Below are positions 58,620-64,000 of a stretch of 64,000 bases of DNA, piece by piece. The stretch is from Candidatus Villigracilis saccharophilus (GTDB taxonomy: Bacteria > Chloroflexota > Anaerolineae > Anaerolineales > Villigracilaceae). Below the pieces are notes generated by a model, which worked only from the letters and a program-made list of their open reading frames with translations, did no database searches and was not told the DNA's origin. The stretch is from assembly GCA_016709305.1 (NCBI GenBank), contig JADJNA010000020.1, positions 27,118 to 91,117 of the forward strand, written 5' to 3'. The position numbers and the translations under genes are program-made. How positions within the stretch are numbered: position 1 is the stretch's first letter; the number at the start of each line of letters is the position of its first letter.

Positions 58620-59324
58620 ATGGACCTCGTGATCGAAGCCCGCAATTTAACCAAAACCTACCGTATGGGTGAGTTTCTGGTTGAAGCGCTGCGTGACGTT
58701 TCATTTAACATCAGGCGCGGTGAAATGGTTTCCATTATGGGGCCGTCTGGTTCCGGAAAATCCACCATGATGAATACGCTCGGGTGTCTGGACAGACCAA
58801 CGTCGGGTGATTATATTTTGGACGGCGAGTCGGTCGCCCAGATGAACGATGATCAGCTTGCCAGTGTCCGCAATCGCAAGGTCGGATTTGTTTTTCAAAG
58901 TTTCAATCTGCTCTCCCGGCTAACCGCCCTGGGAAATGTTGAGCTGCCGCTGCGATATTCAGGGATGACTGAAGGACGCCGCGATCTTGCAAAAGCGGCG
59001 CTCGAAGCGGTTGGACTGGAAAACCGCATGACCCATCGCCCGTATGAGCTATCAGGCGGCCAGCAGCAGCGTGTAGCCGTAGCCCGCGCCCTGGTTAATA
59101 ATCCCGCCATTATCATGGCAGATGAACCAACAGGCAATCTTGATTCAAAGGTGGGCAAGGAGATCATGAACCTGCTTCTCAATTTGAATAAAGACCGCGG
59201 CACAACTTTGATCATCGTGACGCATGATGCATCCATCGCCGAGCAAACCCAGCGGGTGATCCGTTTGCGGGACGGACAGCTTGAATCTTCCGGTGAAGAA
59301 GAAAGTGCAGGAAAGAAAAAATGA
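58620..59324 (+). CDS. ABC transporter ATP-binding protein, MacB/LolD type
   Basis: 234 residues. Walker A GPSGSGKST (about 41-49), Q-loop FVFQSFNL, signature LSGGQQQRVAVARALV, Walker B IIMADEPTGNLDS, H-loop VTHD. MacB/FtsE-type, closely fitting antimicrobial and lipoprotein exporters. I start at 58620, one base after the MFP stop; a TTG at 58608 is in frame. It overlaps the permease start by four bases (ATGA). Confidence 0.95.
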   Translation: MDLVIEARNLTKTYRMGEFLVEALRDVSFNIRRGEMVSIMGPSGSGKSTMMNTLGCLDRPTSGDYILDGESVAQMNDDQLASVRNRKVGFVFQSFNLLSRLTALGNVELPLRYSGMTEGRRDLAKAALEAVGLENRMTHRPYELSGGQQQRVAVARALVNNPAIIMADEPTGNLDSKVGKEIMNLLLNLNKDRGTTLIIVTHDASIAEQTQRVIRLRDGQLESSGEEESAGKKK

Positions 59325-60577
59325 CCTTTGGACAAGCACTTCTCGAAGCCCTTGAAAGCTTGAACGGTAATAAAATGCGCTCCGGCCTGACCGTGCTCGG
59401 CATCGTGATCGGTGTTGCAGCCGTGATCGCCATGCTGGCCGTCGGTAATGGAGCCCAGGCATCCATTACCGGTTCCATTACGAGCATTGGCACGAACCTG
59501 TTGTTTGTATTTAGCGGGAGCCAGGATGGACCTCCGGGCGGCCCTGGCAGCGGCAGGAGTGGAAACAATGACCGCCCGTTGACTTTGGCTGACGCGAAAG
59601 CGATCGCAGACCCCTTCGCGGCGCCGTCCGTTGAATCTGTCGCCCCCGCCATTCAAGGGAATGGAAAGATATCCTATGGTGGCGAGAATTCCTCGGTGAC
59701 CATTTCAGGCGTTACGCCGGCTTATTCCACAGTGCGTAATCTGGAGATCGCCGAAGGTGAATTCATTAACGAAGAGCAGATGCTCGGGCGCATGTCCGTT
59801 GTCGTGCTGGGTCCCGCCACTGCTGACGCGGTATTTGGACGGCATGACGGGATCGTCGGTGAAACCATCCGAATTGAAGGTTCCCCCTTCCGCGTGATCG
59901 GTATTCTGGTCGCAAAGGGCGGCGGCGCATTTGGCAGTGAAGATGACAGCGCGTATATTCCCTTTACCACCGCGCAGGCGCGTCTTATTAAACGAGATTC
60001 ACGTGATCAAATCGATGTTCTTTTTGTGCAGGCTACCACCGCAGAGGCGGTCACTCAAGCTGCGGATGAGATCAAGAATATCCTGCGTCAGCGCCATCGC
60101 ACGCCGATCGGCGTGGACGATTTCACTGTCTTCACTCAACAGGATTTTCTTAAGACCTTTGAAACCATCACAGGTGTTCTGACAATTTTCCTTGGCGGTA
60201 TTGCGGGCATCTCCCTCCTTGTGGGCGGTATCGGTATTATGAATATTATGCTGGTATCCGTCACCGAACGCACCCGCGAGATCGGCCTGCGTAAGGCGTT
60301 GGGCGCGCGCAAGAAGGATATTCTGCTTCAATTCTTAACCGAGTCTTCACTGCTTAGTTTGATAGGCGGTATCATTGGAATCATGTTCGGCTGGCTGATC
60401 GCTTTTGTGGTCGGGCAGGTTGCCACGGCAACAGGCAATAATTTTGTGCCAATTGTCGGCACCGACGCGATCTTGCTTTCGACAGGTTTTTCGGCGATCA
60501 TTGGCTTGTTCTTTGGCATTTATCCAGCAAGCCGCGCCGCCAGCCTTGAACCTGTTGAAGCCCTGCGATACGAGTAA
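59321..60577 (+). CDS. MacB-type ABC transporter permease
   Basis: 418 residues. N-terminal helix after LEALESLNGNKMRSGLTVLG, a large extracytoplasmic MacB_PCD domain (about 45-270; GSITSIGTNLLFVFSG, FGRHDGIVGETIRIEG), and a C-terminal FtsX bundle with IGIMNIMLVSVTERTREIGLRKALGARKKDI and YPASRAASLEPVEALRYE. A Gly/Pro/Ser-rich insert DGPPGGPGSGRSGNNDRP (about 68-85) is unusual. The substrate is unknown. Confidence 0.94.
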   Translation: MTFGQALLEALESLNGNKMRSGLTVLGIVIGVAAVIAMLAVGNGAQASITGSITSIGTNLLFVFSGSQDGPPGGPGSGRSGNNDRPLTLADAKAIADPFAAPSVESVAPAIQGNGKISYGGENSSVTISGVTPAYSTVRNLEIAEGEFINEEQMLGRMSVVVLGPATADAVFGRHDGIVGETIRIEGSPFRVIGILVAKGGGAFGSEDDSAYIPFTTAQARLIKRDSRDQIDVLFVQATTAEAVTQAADEIKNILRQRHRTPIGVDDFTVFTQQDFLKTFETITGVLTIFLGGIAGISLLVGGIGIMNIMLVSVTERTREIGLRKALGARKKDILLQFLTESSLLSLIGGIIGIMFGWLIAFVVGQVATATGNNFVPIVGTDAILLSTGFSAIIGLFFGIYPASRAASLEPVEALRYE

Positions 60578-60584
60578 TTTGCCA

Positions 60585-61292
60585 ATGCAACCAAGGCGTA
60601 TCTTTATTTTTCTGGTCATCCCTTTGCTGCTGGCGGGATGTTTACGCGGAGTCAGGCCGCCTGTGGCGACTGCACTCCCCGCTCTGACGACTGCTGTTCC
60701 TGTTTCAACAGAAACACAGCTCGCGCCGTCGGCCACTGCAACGATCCCGGCTGCGATGCCCACCGCAACAGTTGCCATCATTTCGACAGTTCCCAGCGCT
60801 TACCCGAGTGTTACCATTAGCGCTGTGAAAGGAAATGTCTTTATTCGCCGCGGCCCCGGCATGGCTTACAATCCGATCGATGTTCTATATAAGGACACGA
60901 GCGCTCCCGTTATTGGCCGTGATGTACTTTCCAGGTGGGTGCAGGTGGTCATTCCAGGTTCAGATAAAATGGGCTGGGTCTTCGTCAACTCCGGCTTCGC
61001 CCAATTGGATGGTGACCTTTCTTCGGTACCGGATTTCACGCCAACGGATTGGCCTGTGCCCGGGTACTTGATTAATTGTACACATCACGATATGTACATC
61101 ATGCCCGGCGAGATCATCATCCCGGCATCTTTTGGAGACCCGGCGAACGAGACCTGGTTGTACCCGGGTTTCTACACAGTCCAGGATATTTCCATGCCCG
61201 GCGAGCCCAAAGTTCAGGATATTGAAATGCGGGAAGGCGTTGATGTCGAGATCCGTGTGGATGGTACGGGTGAAGGCCGTAAATGCCCATAA
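60585..61292 (+). CDS. Lipoprotein with bacterial SH3 domain
   Basis: 235 residues from MQPRRIFIFLVIPLLLAGC (lipobox LLAGC, Cys19); a longer frame from 60405 lies inside the permease gene. A Thr/Pro/Ala linker (about 25-70) leads to the SH3b domain SAVKGNVFIRRGPGMAYNPI and DVLSRWVQVVIPGSDKMGWVFV (about 75-145). The C-terminus (GEIIIPASFGDPANETWLYPGF) is unassigned. SH3b domains often bind cell-wall material. It starts seven bases after the permease stop. Confidence 0.87.
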   Translation: MQPRRIFIFLVIPLLLAGCLRGVRPPVATALPALTTAVPVSTETQLAPSATATIPAAMPTATVAIISTVPSAYPSVTISAVKGNVFIRRGPGMAYNPIDVLYKDTSAPVIGRDVLSRWVQVVIPGSDKMGWVFVNSGFAQLDGDLSSVPDFTPTDWPVPGYLINCTHHDMYIMPGEIIIPASFGDPANETWLYPGFYTVQDISMPGEPKVQDIEMREGVDVEIRVDGTGEGRKCP

Positions 61293-61392
61293 GACTGCGG
61301 TAGATCATCAGTTCCAGCAGCGTGCGAATCGCGCTTCCTTTTGACCATGTAAAAACTGAATTGTGATAAATCCAAAAACTCAGGAGATAATC

Positions 61393-62888
61393 ATGTCAGA
61401 AAAATTGAATCGATTAAAGGAAATCCTTGGTGAAGTTTCAGATCTGAATCATGCGGGTAGTGTGTTAAGTTGGGACCAGCAGGTCAATATGCCGCCCGGC
61501 GGTGGAGAGGCGCGCGGACAGCATCTGGCCACTTTGGGCAAGATCTCCCATGAAAAATCAACCTCTGACGAGGTCGGAAAATTACTTAATGACCTCAAGC
61601 GAGAATTTGACGGCGTTGATTCAGATGATGCCGCTTTGGTGAGGGTGGCCGCGCGTAATTATGATAAAGCCACGCGTGTCCCTTCTGAATTTGTTTCCGA
61701 GCAGGCGGTCGTGACAACTGCCGCGTTCGATGCCTGGGTGGCGGCAAAGGGCAGATCAGATTTTTCCACTTTTCAGCCGCATCTTGAAAAGGTGATAGAC
61801 CTGATGCGGAAGTATGTTTCATTCTTTCCGCCATCCGATCATCCATATGATGCGCTGTTGGATGATTACGAACCTGGCATGAAGACTGCCGAAGTGCAGG
61901 AGATCTTCGGTAAACTGCGCCCCCAGCAGGTGAAATTGATCAAGGCCATTAAATCCGCCAGGCCGATCAAGGATGATTTCCTCACAAGAAATATGCTGAA
62001 AAGAAAGTATGGGATTTCAGCGAGGTGATCATCTCCAAATTCGGTTATGACTTTGGCCGCGGCAGACAGGACAAGGCCGCGCATCCTTTTGAAACATCTT
62101 TCAGCGTAAACGATGTGCGTATTACCAATCGGTACGAGCCTTCCAATCCGCTGGCAACCCTGTTCAGCGGAATGCATGAAGCCGGACATGCCATGTACGA
62201 ACAGGGCGTCAACCCTGCTTATGAACGCACGCCGCTGGCAAATGGCGTCTCTTCAGCGGTGCACGAGTCGCAATCACGCATGTGGGAAAATCTGGTCGGT
62301 CGTTCGCTCCCGTTCTGGGAACATTTCTTCCCTGGATTAAAAAAGACTTTCCCAACTCAACTGGACGGCGTGAGCGCGAAATCATTCTATAAGGCGATCA
62401 ATAAGGTTGAGCCAAGTTTCATCCGTGTGAATGCCGATGAAGCTACATATAACCTGCATATCATGCTGCGCCTTGAACTTGAGATCGGGATGCTTGAAGG
62501 CAGCCTCGCCATAAAGGATCTTCCTGAAATTTGGAACACAAAAATGCAGGATTATCTTGGCATCACGCCGCCCGACGACGCGCATGGCGTTCTGCAGGAT
62601 ATTCACTGGTCGGCCGGGCTGTTCGGTTACTTCCCAACCTACGCGCTCGGCAATTTGATCTCTGCCCAATTATGGGAAAAGATCAACAGAGATATTCGTG
62701 ACCTTGATGAACAGATCCACAAAGGGAAATTTGACGCGCTGCTTGCCTGGCTTCGCGCAAAGATCCATGTTCATGGTCATAAATTTGACCCGCAGGATCT
62801 GGTGCAGAATGTTGCCGGCTCCAAGATTGACGCGTCGGCTTATGTCCGCTACCTGAACAAGAAATATGGCGATATCTACGGACTGTAA
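61393..62888 (+). CDS. M32 carboxypeptidase (Taq type); one frameshift
   Basis: About 498 residues. Metallocarboxypeptidase of broad specificity. HEAGHAMYEQG holds the HExxH zinc site, preceded by VRITNRYEPSNPLATLFSGM. VHESQSRMWENLVGRS supplies the next conserved Glu region, and the family N-terminus is HAGSVLSWDQQVNMPPGG. The frame breaks near 61988-61992: the first part (61393-62028) reads DDFLTRNML, while a second A would give TRKYAEKKVWDFSEVIISKF and join 62025-62888. A-run deletion, probably a sequence error. AGGAG lies eight bases before the ATG. Confidence 0.93.
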
Positions 62889-62896
62889 TTAATAAT

Positions 62897-62945
62897 ATAT
62901 CCCGCAGGTTGAGTCTCCATCTTTGACGGCTTGCCTGCGGGATAT
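62897..62945 (+). terminator. Hairpin after the M32 gene
   Basis: ATATCCCGCAGG (62897-62908) and CCTGCGGGATAT (62934-62945) make a perfect 12-bp stem with a 25-base loop. No T-run, so it may be a repeat of the intergenic palindrome type. Confidence 0.55.
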
Positions 62946-62960
62946 TGATTCCTTAACTTC

Positions 62961-63890
62961 ATGAAATTAAAAACGATCATCCTCGCTTCCCTTCTTGGAC
63001 TATTATCCGGCTGCACGCAATTGATAGAGTCGACGCCTGTACCTTCGCCTACCCAGTCGCTCCCAACGGTGGTTGCGCTCACCGGGCAGGCCATCTTTGC
63101 CACTTCAGATGCGTTGACCCGCCAGGTCCCGCTTACTGAAACACCCTTGCCAACGGATACCCCGATTCCATCAACCCCGCTTCCCACAGTAACTCCCACC
63201 TTCGCGGCGGGATTCACTGAATTGGCTCAGATCCACTTTCTGTCGCCAGGCCCCATGTCCAGCGTAGTATCCCCCATCAAATTACAGGCCATGCTTGTGT
63301 CAGGCGAGAGCGGGAAAGTTTTATTTGACCTGCTGGGCGAGGATGGGCGCTTACTTCAGCGCATATTAAAGCCTGTTGTTTACGCACCGAACGGCGCATA
63401 TCGGTCAATTGCCCTGTCCTTTGAGATCCGCGCCGTGTCTGAAGCGGGCTATATCCGCATCAGCACGAGGGATAAATCAGGGCGCATTCAGGCGCTCAAT
63501 ACCATGCCTGTGCTTTTGTATTCCCTGGGCAATAACCAGATCAACCCGGTGGGCAACATGGAATATGAACGTGTCATGCTCGAGGGACTTAAAGATCGGG
63601 ATGAAGTTTCGGGCGGCAGTTTAAACCTCAAGGGACGATATTGGCCCTTCAATGAGCAGCCTGTGGTCATTGAGTTGATCCCGGAAAACAGGCTGCCCAT
63701 TTCTTCGCGCATCCTCAGATTCTCCGGCATCGATACCCAGTCTTTTGAAACCACGATCCCCTATAAAGTAACAGAACCGACTTGGGTCCGCCTCACCATT
63801 CGTCAGGATAATCCGTGGTTGACCCTTTCAGATCCTGAGTTATTTAATTATATTTATCTTTACACAATGGAACTATTGTTAAAGCCATAA
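62961..63890 (+). CDS. Lipoprotein, function unknown
   Basis: 309 residues. Signal MKLKTIILASLLGLLSGC with lipobox LLSGC (Cys18). A long Thr/Pro linker (about 25-83; repeated TPLPTDTP) leads to two beta-rich domains (ELAQIHFLSPGPMSSVVSPI ... RILKPVVYAPNGAYRSIAL and EVSGGSLNLKGRYWPFNEQPV ... TTIPYKVTEPTWVRL). I recognise no named domain. It lies 72 bases after the M32 gene. Confidence 0.75.
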   Translation: MKLKTIILASLLGLLSGCTQLIESTPVPSPTQSLPTVVALTGQAIFATSDALTRQVPLTETPLPTDTPIPSTPLPTVTPTFAAGFTELAQIHFLSPGPMSSVVSPIKLQAMLVSGESGKVLFDLLGEDGRLLQRILKPVVYAPNGAYRSIALSFEIRAVSEAGYIRISTRDKSGRIQALNTMPVLLYSLGNNQINPVGNMEYERVMLEGLKDRDEVSGGSLNLKGRYWPFNEQPVVIELIPENRLPISSRILRFSGIDTQSFETTIPYKVTEPTWVRLTIRQDNPWLTLSDPELFNYIYLYTMELLLKP

Positions 63891-63895
63891 TTTGC

Positions 63896-63923
63896 TTGCC
63901 AAAAAGACTCGCAATGGTATAAT
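63896..63923 (+). promoter_or_regulatory. Promoter of tRNA-Pro
   Basis: TTGCCA (63896-63901), 16 bp, TATAAT (63918-63923), ten bases before the tRNA 5' end. Confidence 0.8.
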
Positions 63924-63933
63924 GCACTCCGTC

Positions 63934-64000
63934 CGGGGTGTGGCTCAGACCGGTAGAGCGCACGGTTCGGGTCCGTGAGGTCGGAGGTTCAAATCCTCTC
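63934..64000 (+). tRNA. tRNA-Pro (anticodon CGG), cut by window end
   Basis: 5' CGGGGTG, D-arm GCTCAGACCGGTAGAGC, anticodon arm CACGG-TTCGGGT-CCGTG with anticodon CGG, T-arm GGAGGTTCAAATCCTCT. The 3' acceptor strand lies outside the window. Confidence 0.94.

Noticed and set aside
1..64000. Prophage, insertion sequence, toxin-antitoxin or defence system
   Set aside because: Looked for integrases, transposases, phage structural genes, restriction and cas genes; none recognised in the window.

Overview
The window looks like part of a chromosome of an Anaerolineae-type member of the Chloroflexota (inference from gene content, no search was run). Pointers are a topoisomerase I with an N-terminal zinc-ribbon domain, a DUF6295 protein, many lipoproteins with Thr/Pro-rich linkers, a TatB/TatC-NusB-Asp23-FabG cluster, and the general gene style. 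It is ordinary core and accessory chromosome. I see no prophage, insertion sequence, CRISPR array or rRNA operon. Two tRNA genes are present: Leu(TAA) and, cut by the right edge, Pro(CGG).

Layout. 1-9.3 kb: an AT-rich partial methyltransferase, then rpsP-khpA-rimM, a broken dprA, manC, topA, a small membrane protein with a methyltransferase, and a two-helix membrane protein. 9.3-18.4 kb: greA, dgt and tRNA-Leu, a phosphoesterase, an Asn-rich repeat lipoprotein, an STT3-like membrane protein, a RibK-like protein with a HlyIII protein, and small metabolic genes. 18.5-22.3 kb: an alanine-rich leader peptide and terminator ahead of alaS, then a short-chain dehydrogenase. 22.3-29.3 kb: a GH13 glucosidase, then a peptide ABC transporter whose permease genes follow an amidohydrolase. 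29.5-38.5 kb: DUF2917 and a divergent MocR regulator, mnmA, an S9 peptidase, DedA, VanZ and a penicillin acylase. 38.6-47.7 kb: a minus-strand block with a large sugar-binding/glycosidase-like lipoprotein, tatC-tatB-nusB-asp23-fabG, a Lit-like (DUF1461) protein, a membrane-fused spermidine-synthase-like protein and an Ig-like lipoprotein. 48-57 kb: PaiB, rplY with a structured leader, a NUDIX hydrolase, and an envelope-protein operon (metallopeptidase, DsbA/cyclophilin fusion lipoprotein, PrsW, TrmI). 57-64 kb: a GltD-like oxidoreductase, a MacAB-type exporter, an SH3 lipoprotein, an M32 carboxypeptidase, a lipoprotein and tRNA-Pro.

Three things stand out. First, alaS is preceded by a perfect TATAAT, a probably leaderless 20-codon ORF with seven Ala codons, and an intrinsic terminator, which is the architecture of charging-dependent attenuation. 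Second, several families of short palindromes are scattered between genes, and one of them has entered the alaS coding region in frame. Third, five conserved genes (dprA, topA, alaS, an oligopeptide permease and an M32 peptidase) carry single-base indels, mostly in homopolymers. Because alaS and topA are essential, I read these mainly as sequencing or assembly errors.
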